Assembly: GCA_937949615.1 (NCBI GenBank)
Contig: CALEDQ010000005.1
Span: 1-64,000, forward strand
From: an uncultured bacterium
GTDB lineage: Bacteria > Muiribacteriota > Ozemobacteria > Ozemobacterales > Ozemobacteraceae
Length of the DNA: 64,000 bases
Direction: 5' to 3'
This document shows positions 17,677 through 26,448 of this stretch, piece after piece. Positions within the stretch are counted from its first letter, which is position 1; every line of letters begins with the position of its first letter. The translations under genes and the position numbers were made by a program. The notes under the pieces were generated by a model that was given only the letters and a program-made list of their open reading frames with translations, was not told the origin of the DNA and made no database searches.

Positions 17677-20600
17677 TTACAGCTTGCGATAGGCTACGAC
17701 CTTGTCGAAAGTCTGCAGTCTGAAAGCTTTGGTAACGTTGTAGAGGGTTTCTTTGCCGCCAATCAGCAGCACGCCGCCCGGCACGAGAATATTGTAGATA
17801 TTTTCGGCCATGCGTTCTTTTGCCTTCTGTGAGAAGTCAGAGAACAGGTTGCGGCAGATCACCACGTCAAATTCACCGAGTTCTTCCATGGCTTCAGCAT
17901 TCACGGCGTTGGCGAACTTGAATTCGACCAGGTTCTTCACCTGATCTTTAACGCGCAGATCGCCACGATCGTCTTCGAAATACAGATCGGTGTATTTCTG
18001 GTCGACAGCCCTGAACATTTCGCGTTTGTAGATACCGCGTTTGGCAGTATTAAGACAGATGTGCGAAATATCGGTGCCGACAACGCGCACCTTGGCTTTG
18101 TCAGAATGCAGGTCTTCGAGCACGCTCATTGCGACCGAATAGGCTTCGGGGCCGAATGAAGAACCGACGCAGAGAACCTTGATTTCACTGGCGCCTTCTC
18201 TGACACGATTTTCGATCAGTTCGGGCAGAATGGTTGAAACCATGACACTGCTCTGTTTGGCTTCACCGAAGAATTCGGTTGTCGGGTTGGTGATCGAATC
18301 GTAGAGGCTGGTAACCAGGTCGCTGCCTTCTTCGGCACCGTATCTGAGGCAATGATAATATTCGATCCACGAAGTGATGAAGAAACGGCCGAGATTGCGG
18401 GCCAGTTTCTGTTCGAGGGCCTTTTTGTCATTGACTTCGACGCCGCACTTGCTGGCGATGATTTCGCGCAGAATCAGAGCTTCTTCTGTGTTCATGCCTT
18501 TTTCATCAGCCGGCAGCGCCTTGAGGCGGTCGATAAGTCTGGCCTGGCGCGGTGCAACGACAGATTTGAGGATCTTTTCGAGGAATTCTGACTGGTTCTG
18601 CGCAAAAGTATTGATGAAATAGTTTTTCACCCAGTTGTCACGCAGGAAAATTTCTCTGATTTTGGCTTCAAGACCGTTGACGTTCGATTCGCCGTTGTCT
18701 TTGAAGTATTTGATGGCAGCGATGACCAGATTCTGGTCATTGCTTTCAAGCACTTTGAACACAGTTTCGCCGGCTTTCTTGTCACCGATCTTCGAGAGGG
18801 CAAGAATGGCACGGGCGCGAACCGCGTTGCTTTCGTCTTTCTCGACCATCTGGGCAAGAGTGCTGACGCTGCTCTGGCTTTTGATGGTGCCAAGGGCCTT
18901 GACGATCTGGTATCTGACTTCCCAGCGGCTGTGCTTGATGTGCTTCTGCAGGTCGATATCGAGAGACTTGTCACCGAGTTCGCTGAGAGCGACAACGGCG
19001 AGTTTGGCAACCTGCGGATTTTCATCGGCGAGCAACGGCACGAAGAACTGTTTCAATTCTTTGCTGCGGAACGATCTCAAAGCAGACAGAGCTGCGATTC
19101 TGATCTGCCAGTCAGCGTTCTTGAGCAGTTCCTTGAGCGGGAAGATCGATTTGAGATCTTTCATGTTCTCAAGCGAATAGCAGGAATTGACGACGACGCG
19201 CCATTCCTTGTCGTTGAGCTTCTGAATCAGAGAGTCGACGGCAAGGGTCGAACCGCACTGCCAGATGGTGCGCGAAATGGTTTCGCGGATGCGTGAGTTG
19301 TCGCTGTCAAGCATTTCGAGCAGACGCTTGGTGATCGCCGGATCTTTGCGCATTGCCAGAACGGTGGCAGCCGCTTCTCTGACATCGCCGTAAGGTTCGG
19401 TGGTCACAACGCCAAACAGTGGCTCAACCAGCTGGGCTGAATTTGAGTGGGCCATGGCCAGACAGGCTTCGCGGCGAACGTGACCGTTAATGTCCTTGAA
19501 CTTGTTGATCAGGGCGGTCAGAGCGCCATCATAGCTGAGCATGCGGGCGATACCGGCGACGGCATTGCGGCGCACCGTTTCGTCGACGTCATTGAGCATC
19601 TCTTTGAGGCTGGCAAACGAAGCATCAGATGGATTGGCACCGAGAGTTCTGGCTAGAGACTGTCTCAGAGCATCGTCGGGGTTGTTGACGAACAATGAGA
19701 TGGCAGCCGGAGTTTCGGGGGTCGGAAATTTTTCAAGGAACTGCAGAATGCGAACGGCAACCGGCGGTTCGACACGGCCGATCTTTTCGAGAGCCGGTTT
19801 TACAGCTTTTTTGCCAATATTGACGATACCTTCGAAGGCGATATCAGCGATTTCGCTTTCTGAACACTGCAGAGCGTTGAGAAGAGCGCCGGCATAGGCT
19901 TCGTCATTGAGCGAAGCGGCAACTCTGACCAGGAAGCGGTATTCAGCAGCATCCTGGTTTTCGAGCAGACCAAGCAGAATCGGCTTGATGGTTGCCTGAT
20001 CCAGCTTCTTTACTGCGCCGTGGTTGGCTTCTTCGATCATGGCCAGAGATTTGAAAATCAGGCGGCGGGTGCCACTGTCTTCTTCTTTGACCAGTTTTTT
20101 AAAGAGATGTTCGACGCCGGCCGGTGATTCCATGGAGCCCATGGCACCGATAGCGGTGAAATACTCGAGAATATCGCCTGAGTCGAGCGAGCCGAGAAGA
20201 ACCGGCAGCGCCTTGTCAACAGAGATGTTGCCCAGGGCTTCGACGATCGAGTATTTGAGAATGTCGGAATTTTTATAGGTTTCGATGAGAACGTCAACGG
20301 CTTTCGGATCCTGGATCTTGCCCAGAGACTCTACGGCAGTGGTTTTAACGTTGTCGTCGGCATGGCCGATGTATTTGAGAACGGTATCGGTGGCCAGCGG
20401 CGAATGAATGTCGCCGAGAATGACGAGAATCTGAATGATTTCGTCAACATCTTCTGACACTTCGATGGCCTTGACCAGCGGCGGGATCGCCATCGGGCCG
20501 AGGTTGCGCAGAATGGTCATACCGGCGTTGCGGGTATTTAAATCTGAGCTTTTTACCACATTGATGAGCCCATGCACGGTGTTTTCGTGCATCATCGAAG

Positions 20601-20775
20601 ACAGAGCTTCGATGGTAATGTTCTGAACACCCTTGTTGGGGTCGCCCAGGGCCTCGCAAAGAGCCTCTACAACTTCTTTCTGTTCTGGAAACTTAACCAG
20701 TTCGCGAACTGCCTTGCGGCGCAGACCGGGGTCTGAATTCTTCAACTGTTCAAGTAATACTGCTGAACTCGCCAT
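17677..20775 (-). CDS. HEAT-repeat protein fused to CheR methyltransferase
   Basis: The 1032-residue cytoplasmic protein begins with some 20 HEAT repeats (about residues 1-720, e.g. DPNKGVQNITIEALS, DVDETVRRNAVAGIA). A CheR module follows. Its N-terminal helical part leads to ITNPTTEFF, matching the CheR TTNET-FF motif. The SAM site is VGSSFGPEAYSVAM, and VICRNLFSDF matches the family's CRN motif. CheR methylates glutamates of chemoreceptors using S-adenosylmethionine. The HEAT part should be a protein-binding scaffold. The gene follows cheY by 4 bp, so the two probably act together. The fusion is unusual; no receptor, CheA or CheB gene is present in the window. Confidence 0.85.
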   Translation of the reverse strand: MASSAVLLEQLKNSDPGLRRKAVRELVKFPEQKEVVEALCEALGDPNKGVQNITIEALSSMMHENTVHGLINVVKSSDLNTRNAGMTILRNLGPMAIPPLVKAIEVSEDVDEIIQILVILGDIHSPLATDTVLKYIGHADDNVKTTAVESLGKIQDPKAVDVLIETYKNSDILKYSIVEALGNISVDKALPVLLGSLDSGDILEYFTAIGAMGSMESPAGVEHLFKKLVKEEDSGTRRLIFKSLAMIEEANHGAVKKLDQATIKPILLGLLENQDAAEYRFLVRVAASLNDEAYAGALLNALQCSESEIADIAFEGIVNIGKKAVKPALEKIGRVEPPVAVRILQFLEKFPTPETPAAISLFVNNPDDALRQSLARTLGANPSDASFASLKEMLNDVDETVRRNAVAGIARMLSYDGALTALINKFKDINGHVRREACLAMAHSNSAQLVEPLFGVVTTEPYGDVREAAATVLAMRKDPAITKRLLEMLDSDNSRIRETISRTIWQCGSTLAVDSLIQKLNDKEWRVVVNSCYSLENMKDLKSIFPLKELLKNADWQIRIAALSALRSFRSKELKQFFVPLLADENPQVAKLAVVALSELGDKSLDIDLQKHIKHSRWEVRYQIVKALGTIKSQSSVSTLAQMVEKDESNAVRARAILALSKIGDKKAGETVFKVLESNDQNLVIAAIKYFKDNGESNVNGLEAKIREIFLRDNWVKNYFINTFAQNQSEFLEKILKSVVAPRQARLIDRLKALPADEKGMNTEEALILREIIASKCGVEVNDKKALEQKLARNLGRFFITSWIEYYHCLRYGAEEGSDLVTSLYDSITNPTTEFFGEAKQSSVMVSTILPELIENRVREGASEIKVLCVGSSFGPEAYSVAMSVLEDLHSDKAKVRVVGTDISHICLNTAKRGIYKREMFRAVDQKYTDLYFEDDRGDLRVKDQVKNLVEFKFANAVNAEAMEELGEFDVVICRNLFSDFSQKAKERMAENIYNILVPGGVLLIGGKETLYNVTKAFRLQTFDKVVAYRKL

Positions 20776-20779
20776 TATT

Positions 20780-21163
20780 TCAGGCCCCCTTTGTTGATTT
20801 ACTGAGCAGGCGCTCGACTTCCTGCAGCATCAGATCGGGCTTGATCGGCTTCTGCAGAAACGAATTGGCTCCGAGAGTCAGCCCCTTCATAACCATTTCT
20901 TTTTTACCTTCGGTAGTCAGAATGATTATGGGGATGTGTTTGAATTTTTCGTTTTCCTTGACCTGGGTGATCAGCTCGAAGCCGTCCATGCCCGGCATGT
21001 TCAGGTCGGTAATGATGATGTCGACTTCGTTCTTTGACATTGCTTCAATGGCTTCGATACCATTGTTGGCTTCAAGCACCTTGTAACCCGCTTTTTCAAG
21101 GGGGAAACAAGCTACCTTGCGCAACATCAAGGAGTCTTCAGCCACAAGTATTGTTTTGGCCAT
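20780..21163 (-). CDS. CheY-like single-domain response regulator
   Basis: This is a stand-alone receiver domain of 127 residues. The acidic pocket is Glu9-Asp10, the phosphorylation site is Asp53 (ITDLNMPGMDGF), with Thr83/Thr84 and Lys105 completing the site. There is no output domain, as in CheY-type signal carriers. The start at the ATG with CCGGAGG upstream gives MAKTILVAEDS, the normal family start; an extended reading upstream is not supported. It is co-transcribed with the HEAT-CheR fusion, which makes a chemosensory role likely. The cognate kinase is not in the window. Confidence 0.88.
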   Translation of the reverse strand: MAKTILVAEDSLMLRKVACFPLEKAGYKVLEANNGIEAIEAMSKNEVDIIITDLNMPGMDGFELITQVKENEKFKHIPIIILTTEGKKEMVMKGLTLGANSFLQKPIKPDLMLQEVERLLSKSTKGA

Positions 21164-21260
21164 TATCGGGAATCCTCCGGAGTACTGGAATCTTAAAAGC
21201 AGATTATAATGAGAAATTCGTACAAAATGCAACTCTTACTTATAATCTCTGGAGGGAGTT

Positions 21261-22646
21261 TTATTTTTCGTAAAAGATATCGTCGCCGGTCATGCCATCG
21301 TCTTTCTGGTTCGGGCCACAGCTGTAGAATACCGGCCGGCCGTTTCTTTCACCTCGGCAAAGAGGGCTGCCAGTATATGGGTCGGGAAACAGGCTGTCGA
21401 GCCCGGCAATCTGCGCCAGTTCCTGCTGCAGAATGGCTCTGAATACCTTATAATTGAACAGGTTGCGGGCCGATTCGATCATGATTTTTACCTGGTCTGA
21501 ATTTCTGAAATCAAAAATTTCAAGAAAATCCCAGGGAAGTTCGTGAAACTCTTTTTCAGCCGCAACCGTCGGAACAATGGTAAAAAGCCTGAATCTTTTG
21601 CGGCAGACTGCAAGCGGGTCAGGGTAAATGCTGGTCAGCAGCCAGGTGCCAAACGGTGAAAGCCGGTAAAGATAGAGCAAACGGGTTTTTGCCTGGTTGA
21701 GCATCTGCGCCAGGGTCTCGTCAGAAGTCACATTCAAGGTTCTGCTGGTGACTTCGTCGAGAGCTCTGATTATCTGCACGGCTTCTTCTGGTTTAAGATG
21801 ACCGTCTCTGCAGAGTAGATGCGCAGAATAGCTTATGTGTCCGGCAATGTATTCCGGCGATGCGATGTATTCGGTTATCAGTGTCTTTTCGAGTATCTGA
21901 TATCTGAAAAGTGCAGAGAACGCTCTTCCGGCATCGAATTCAGGGTTCTGCGTTCTTTTCCAGGCCAGATACATGCTTACAGTCTGCGCATCCGGAAACT
22001 TATAAAAATCCCTCTCAAAATTGTAGAGCCATCGCTTCTTTTCAGTATCAGTCAGACTTGCCAGGTCGAGAAAATCTTCGTATCTGAGATCGAGCAGACC
22101 CATGACCCTTTGATCAAGATCGTTTCTCATATCTTCAGGCATTGCCGCGAAATCGTAGAAAAATTCGCTGTTGCTGCTGTGATAATCATTAATAGTCTCA
22201 AAATTTTTGAACAGCTCACAAAAATCCACATATTTCTTGAGTGCGGGCAAATTCGGAGCTGTTTCAGAAGCAACCTCAGCATCGAGCACCAGCTCTTTTT
22301 CGGGAAACAGCGGGTAATCCTTTTCCCATGGGTCATCTTCGGGCTTCTGCCCATAAACGAATCTTCTGACCGATCTGGTGTGCTTTGCATTGAGCGCGAA
22401 GCCCGGCCGGTAATCGTCAGAAAGCCCCATCGCCTCAAACGGCACCGTGACATGACGGCGAAACATCAGATAAACACTGCCGGCCGAGATCGCTGCCGTC
22501 AGTAAAAGCATTATCACTACGGTAACCACGACCCTGACAGCCATACGGCATGAAAAATACCACCTGAGGAAAGCACCCGGCAGAGTAAAAAACCACATAA
22601 AAAATCTGACCATGAGGCCAAAACATTTTTTTAAAACAGCTTTCAT
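21261..22646 (-). CDS. Membrane-anchored protein in ECF sigma operon
   Basis: The 461-residue protein has a basic N-terminus, one or two membrane segments (about 12-60) and a large, mostly helical extracytoplasmic part. Its C-terminus, DPYTGSPL followed by VFYSCGPNQKDDG and DDI, matches a tail seen in secretion pseudopilin-related and similar proteins of large-genome diderms. Its ATG overlaps the stop of the preceding membrane protein (ATGA), so it is the third gene of an operon with an ECF sigma factor. The function is unknown; it may be a target or sensor of that sigma system. Confidence 0.7.
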   Translation of the reverse strand: MKAVLKKCFGLMVRFFMWFFTLPGAFLRWYFSCRMAVRVVVTVVIMLLLTAAISAGSVYLMFRRHVTVPFEAMGLSDDYRPGFALNAKHTRSVRRFVYGQKPEDDPWEKDYPLFPEKELVLDAEVASETAPNLPALKKYVDFCELFKNFETINDYHSSNSEFFYDFAAMPEDMRNDLDQRVMGLLDLRYEDFLDLASLTDTEKKRWLYNFERDFYKFPDAQTVSMYLAWKRTQNPEFDAGRAFSALFRYQILEKTLITEYIASPEYIAGHISYSAHLLCRDGHLKPEEAVQIIRALDEVTSRTLNVTSDETLAQMLNQAKTRLLYLYRLSPFGTWLLTSIYPDPLAVCRKRFRLFTIVPTVAAEKEFHELPWDFLEIFDFRNSDQVKIMIESARNLFNYKVFRAILQQELAQIAGLDSLFPDPYTGSPLCRGERNGRPVFYSCGPNQKDDGMTGDDIFYEK

Positions 22647-23101
22647 TTTTGCGACTCCCTGCTAACAGCTTTATTTTCTATATGAACTTCGCAACAGGCA
22701 AAGGCCATGGCTCCAATCAACGGCAACAGATACAGGGCAACAAGCGGCGAGGCCATGACAATGATCTGAGCGAATTCCTGCCATGAGAAAAATTTTGCGG
22801 TCGGGCTGGAAACAACGCCATACGCCGCAAAAACCGACTGGTCTGATACAAAAAAGCTGACAAAGCCAGACAGCTGACCACCAAAAGCAAATGCGAGCAG
22901 AAGAATCACCAGAGCCGCTGCCATGCTCGCCAGAAAACCAACCAGCTGTTGCCAGGCCAGCCCGGCCATTGCCTGAGTGCGAACCGACTCGATCACAGCT
23001 TCGCAGACCGGCGGTGAACCTGCCAGTCGCTCAACTGTCGCCAGATCTTCGACCAGGGTATTTTTTTCAGTCACAGTAGTCATCTCCCATAATTCCGGCA
23101 A
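22643..23101 (-). CDS. Two-helix membrane protein, candidate anti-sigma factor
   Basis: This protein of about 152 residues has a short soluble N-terminal region (residues 1-50) and two strong membrane helices (about 53-80 and 108-135). The gene overlaps the 3' end of the ECF sigma gene by 35 bp and the next gene by 4 bp. A soluble N-terminus plus membrane helices directly after an ECF sigma gene is the usual layout of an anti-sigma factor, but no ZAS zinc motif is visible. The start is a TTG with AAGGA upstream; an ATG at 23081-23083 would shorten it by six residues but has GGAG too close. Confidence 0.6.
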   Translation of the reverse strand: MPELWEMTTVTEKNTLVEDLATVERLAGSPPVCEAVIESVRTQAMAGLAWQQLVGFLASMAAALVILLLAFAFGGQLSGFVSFFVSDQSVFAAYGVVSSPTAKFFSWQEFAQIIVMASPLVALYLLPLIGAMAFACCEVHIENKAVSRESQK

Positions 23102-23591
23102 TTTTTTCCTTCACGCGTGCAAGCCGCGACATTACGGTTCCGATTTTTATGCCAAGCTGCTCGGCAATCTGTTCGTATGAGCAACCGGCGGCAAAGCGCA
23201 GGGCGACAATTTCGCGCTCATCATCAGAAAGATCCTGCAAGGCTTCTCTCAGCCTGGCGATACTCTGTTCGCGGGCAAACAGCTCACAAAGCTCAGGCGA
23301 AGCATCAGGCCGGTCACATTCGCGAAAATCGGCCAGCAGTTTGAGTTTTCGCCACCAGCTTTTTCGCAGGTTAAGGGCATCGTTTCTTACAACCTTCACC
23401 AGCCAGCCTTTCTGATTGAAGTCTTCTTCGAGAAAGCGTGGTTCATGCAAAGCCTTCACAAAAGCGTTCTGCACCAGATCCAGGCTTTCCTGGGCATCGA
23501 GAAGAACGCTGTAGGCAACGGTAAAGGCCAGCCCCTGATACTGCCGTATCAGGGCTTCGAATTTCTGGTTGTGTTGCCGGTAATCGATCAT
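23067..23591 (-). CDS. ECF-type RNA polymerase sigma factor
   Basis: The 174-residue sigma-70 family protein has only regions 2 and 4, as in ECF sigma factors. Region 2 includes SLDLVQNAFVKAL; region 4 has the helix-turn-helix CSYEQIAEQLGIKIGTVMSR. It directs RNA polymerase to a small stress or envelope regulon. It heads an overlapping three-gene operon with two membrane proteins, which suggests control by the first of them. Upstream, TGAACGGTTAC (complement of 23659-23669) could be an ECF-type -35 element and thus a sign of autoregulation, but I cannot define a matching -10. Confidence 0.88.
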   Translation of the reverse strand: MIDYRQHNQKFEALIRQYQGLAFTVAYSVLLDAQESLDLVQNAFVKALHEPRFLEEDFNQKGWLVKVVRNDALNLRKSWWRKLKLLADFRECDRPDASPELCELFAREQSIARLREALQDLSDDEREIVALRFAAGCSYEQIAEQLGIKIGTVMSRLARVKEKIAGIMGDDYCD

Positions 23592-23701
23592 GCAATTCTG
23601 CTTTCAAAAATAAAAACAAGGCTGGCGCGGATTTATTCCCGAATTTTTCAAAAATTTTGTAACCGTTCAAATGCACAGCTGGCGAAAGGTTGTGCAGCAA
23701 C

Positions 23702-23739
23702 AAAAAGAGGCTGTTTCACCAGTTTTATGAAACAGCCTC
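23702..23739 (-). terminator. Intrinsic terminator of the TPR gene
   Basis: A perfect 11-bp stem (GAGGCTGTTTC with GAAACAGCCTC) is followed on the minus strand by five Ts (complement of 23702-23706). Confidence 0.85.
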
Positions 23740-23762
23740 CTGTTTAAGTCAAAATCAGATAA

Positions 23763-25745
23763 TCAGGAAGAAATGGCGTTGAGAATCGCAGTCAGGCGGG
23801 TGCGGGTCGAGCGCTCGCAGTTCTGTGAGGCAAGACCGCGTTCGATGGCCTGGCGGGCCGCCACTTTATCGCCTCTCTCGTAATGATAAAGAGCTAGATA
23901 GAGGTTGGCACGGCCGTTGCCAGGGTTGGCGGCCAGTTCATGGTGCAGAGCCTTGAGACCATAACCGGCGGTAGTGGCGGCCATGGCCGATTCACCGGCT
24001 GCATGCAGAGCAGAAGACAGGCCGAGCCAGGTTCTACCAATTTCGGCATTGTCACCCGCTTTATTAAAGAGCTTCATCGCAGTGAAAAACGAACCCTGTT
24101 TCAGATAATCTTCACCGAGCATTCTGAAACTGCTCTGGTGTGCGTGTCTGGCACCGGGCAGGGCAAGAATGCTGACAAAATTGATTTTTTCGTGACCGGC
24201 CGTTTCACCATCGGTAATAATTCTTTCGCAGATACCCTTGAGTGCCGGGTCATTAACCGCAGGCAGCAGACTTCTGATGCGGGCAACACCCTCTTTGATG
24301 CGGCCCTCGGAATAATCGAGCAAAGCCAGCAGAATTCCGTTTCTGGAATCATCAGGGCGAAGTTTCGCCGCATGGTTGGCATAGGTGCGCACCTGTTCGG
24401 GACGATAATCAGCGGTCAGATAGAATCTGGCGAGATTGAACCAGACTTCGCCATTGTTGGCATCGCTTCTGGCAAGCTGTGAAAGCGTGGCTTCAGCACC
24501 TTTGTAATCGAGGTTCTGCATCTGTGCGTCAGCAAGCATACTGCCGATCAGGGCATCATTGGGAAATTTGCTGAAGGCTTCGTTCAACAGGCGGGTAGCT
24601 ACCGCATGATGCCCGGCACCCATGGCAATGCCTGCCACCAGTCTTGCCTGATCGACCGGGTCTTTCAGAGCAGCGCCCTGATTGTAGATATCGAGAAAAG
24701 ATTTGTATGATTCTGGTGAAAGCACCGATTTAAGCTGCATCAGATGCTGGCCGAAACCGGTAAAGTCTCGGTTGTAGACAATAACAAGGCTGTTAAGAAT
24801 CTGAACTTCAAGAAACCGGCGCGAGTCTTTGGCGGCCCTCGCCAATTCTTCGGCTTTCATCAGACTGACTGCGGCCGCGCGAGTATCGTCGCTTTCGAGG
24901 TAGTATCTTGCCTGTTCGAGATTAACAAGCAGTGAATCCTTTGCCAGAGCCAGGTATGACTCGAGATCGAACGCGGCAACATCTGCTTTAGCGGGCAATG
25001 GCACCTGGCGGACAACGGCGGCCGGTTTTTGCACATTCACCATGCGGCCATCGACAAAAGCCTGCGGCGCAAACTGTTGAATCTGAGGTTCGGCAACTTT
25101 GTCCTGTGCGGCGACTGTCGTCTTTTCGACCGGCACAACCGCTTTTACAGCAGCAGTCTGAGATTTTTGAACTGCTTTTCCTGACTGGAAATTCTGAGCC
25201 TGGACCTGAGCAGTTCTGGCCGGAGAAACTGGCTGTTTCTGAGTTTTTGCCTTTACCGGTGCAGTGGCTGTCTGCTTATTTTGAGGCACTGCAGTTACTG
25301 CGGCATTGTTAACCGGCGTCGCACCGATTTCCTGCAGCAGCTGTTGAGCACGTTCGTGCCCCGGCTGCACTCTGAGTATCCATTCCAGGTGGGTTCTTGC
25401 TTCTGCCGGCCGGTTAAGACGCACCAGATTTTCGGCAAGATATACCCTGGCAATGATATTGCTCGGTGAGTTCTGTAAAACCGCCTGAAACTGGTTGTGA
25501 CTTTCAGAATAGCGGTTCAATGAGAACAATGCCTGACCATAGCGAAATCTTGAACGCAGATCTTCAGGCACATATTTGAGAGCCTGCGCAAAATTCTCGG
25601 CAGCGGCGGTAAAATTGTGGGCCGCGAAGGCGGTTTCCCCGGCTGAAAAATGGCTGTTAAAATCGGCGGCCGCCTGACCCGGCATGCACGAGCCGAGTAT
25701 TAACAGAGATGAGAGAAAAGCGCTTTTGATCATGCCTTTCTGCAT
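23763..25745 (-). CDS. Exported TPR-repeat protein
   Basis: The 660-residue protein starts with a signal sequence containing LILGSC, a possible lipobox, or an AxA-type cleavage at QAAA. A first TPR block covers about residues 30-145 (e.g. AAENFAQALKYVPED). A Gln/Lys/Ala/Val-rich linker of about 100 residues follows, then a second TPR array to the end. TPRs bind other proteins, so this is likely a periplasmic scaffold. The start is placed at the ATG with GGAGG 8 bp upstream. It is divergent from the FlgM-like gene, with 171 bp between them. Confidence 0.78.
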   Translation of the reverse strand: MQKGMIKSAFLSSLLILGSCMPGQAAADFNSHFSAGETAFAAHNFTAAAENFAQALKYVPEDLRSRFRYGQALFSLNRYSESHNQFQAVLQNSPSNIIARVYLAENLVRLNRPAEARTHLEWILRVQPGHERAQQLLQEIGATPVNNAAVTAVPQNKQTATAPVKAKTQKQPVSPARTAQVQAQNFQSGKAVQKSQTAAVKAVVPVEKTTVAAQDKVAEPQIQQFAPQAFVDGRMVNVQKPAAVVRQVPLPAKADVAAFDLESYLALAKDSLLVNLEQARYYLESDDTRAAAVSLMKAEELARAAKDSRRFLEVQILNSLVIVYNRDFTGFGQHLMQLKSVLSPESYKSFLDIYNQGAALKDPVDQARLVAGIAMGAGHHAVATRLLNEAFSKFPNDALIGSMLADAQMQNLDYKGAEATLSQLARSDANNGEVWFNLARFYLTADYRPEQVRTYANHAAKLRPDDSRNGILLALLDYSEGRIKEGVARIRSLLPAVNDPALKGICERIITDGETAGHEKINFVSILALPGARHAHQSSFRMLGEDYLKQGSFFTAMKLFNKAGDNAEIGRTWLGLSSALHAAGESAMAATTAGYGLKALHHELAANPGNGRANLYLALYHYERGDKVAARQAIERGLASQNCERSTRTRLTAILNAISS

Positions 25746-25829
25746 GGTATGTGCCTCCGAAAATATAATCTGCAAGGACTATCGGCAGATAGCGGCAAAA
25801 AAAAAAGGGTGCCCCGGAAAAATCATCTA

Positions 25830-25856
25830 TAAACTTTTAAGCAAAAGTGACGATAA
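25830..25856 (+). promoter_or_regulatory. Sigma-28 (FliA) type promoter
   Basis: TAAACTTT (25830-25837), an 11-bp spacer and GACGATAA (25849-25856) match the flagellar sigma-28 consensus TAAAGTTT-N11-GCCGATAA at 14 of 16 positions with exact spacing. It lies 60 bp upstream of the FlgM-like gene, the expected arrangement for autoregulated FlgM. Confidence 0.8.
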
Positions 25857-25916
25857 TTAAATTGAGATAAGGGAAAAATATGCCTTTTTAACAAGGAAGT
25901 TACAAGGGAGTTTAAT

Positions 25917-26405
25917 ATGGTTGATTCCATTCAGGGGCCTGGTAAGAGAATAATTATAACCACCAAACCCAAGGCCAAAGAGTCTGTCGACAAAAAAAGT
26001 TCGTTTGACGAAGCTCTGAAAGATAAATCAGAGACCACTTCACGGGCCGGGCACGCTCCGATAGGGAGTCCGGCGCAGAATAACCTGAAAATTATGCAGC
26101 AGCAGCAGCAGCTTTTGCATATGCAGCGCCTGCAGGAAATAGCGAAGCAGGTTCAGGACGGCACCTATAAGATGGTCGACCCGGCGGTGCTTGCCGAGAA
26201 AATCTATCAGGTAATCGCCGACAAACCAACGCGCGAAAAGTTCATCAAAAAGATGCTGCAGGAAGAGGCCGAGCGCATACCGGCCAAAGATCGCGGCAAA
26301 ATGACCGATCTCGAACTGAAAAAGCTCGTATTCATGATCAAAGAATCACAGGACGAGCCGTTCGACGACCCGGAACTCGAAGAAATGCTGAAAAGTCTCG
26401 CCTGA
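25917..26405 (+). CDS. flgM: FlgM-like anti-sigma-28 factor
   Basis: The 162-residue protein has a disordered, charged N-terminus and a Gln-rich helix. Residues 70-101 (IAKQVQDGTYKMVDPAVLAE at the core) match the sigma-binding helix of FlgM, whose hallmark is the basic-G-TY-V pattern. FlgM holds sigma-28 inactive until the flagellar hook is complete. The protein is longer than usual FlgM (about 90-100) because of a helical, charged C-terminal extension (102-162). The strong sigma-28 promoter upstream supports the call. It is an isolated gene: no flagellar structural genes lie in the window. RBS AAGGGAG. Confidence 0.75.
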   Translation: MVDSIQGPGKRIIITTKPKAKESVDKKSSFDEALKDKSETTSRAGHAPIGSPAQNNLKIMQQQQQLLHMQRLQEIAKQVQDGTYKMVDPAVLAEKIYQVIADKPTREKFIKKMLQEEAERIPAKDRGKMTDLELKKLVFMIKESQDEPFDDPELEEMLKSLA

Positions 26406-26418
26406 GCGACATGCAGAT

Positions 26419-26442
26419 CTGATCTGTCATTTGCCAGATCAG
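26419..26442. other. Intergenic hairpin between convergent genes
   Basis: A perfect 8-bp inverted repeat (CTGATCTG with CAGATCAG, 8-nt loop) lies between the stops at 26405 and 26449. It has no T-run, so it is not a classical terminator but may act as a barrier or mRNA end stabiliser. Confidence 0.45.
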
Positions 26443-26448
26443 CAGTGC

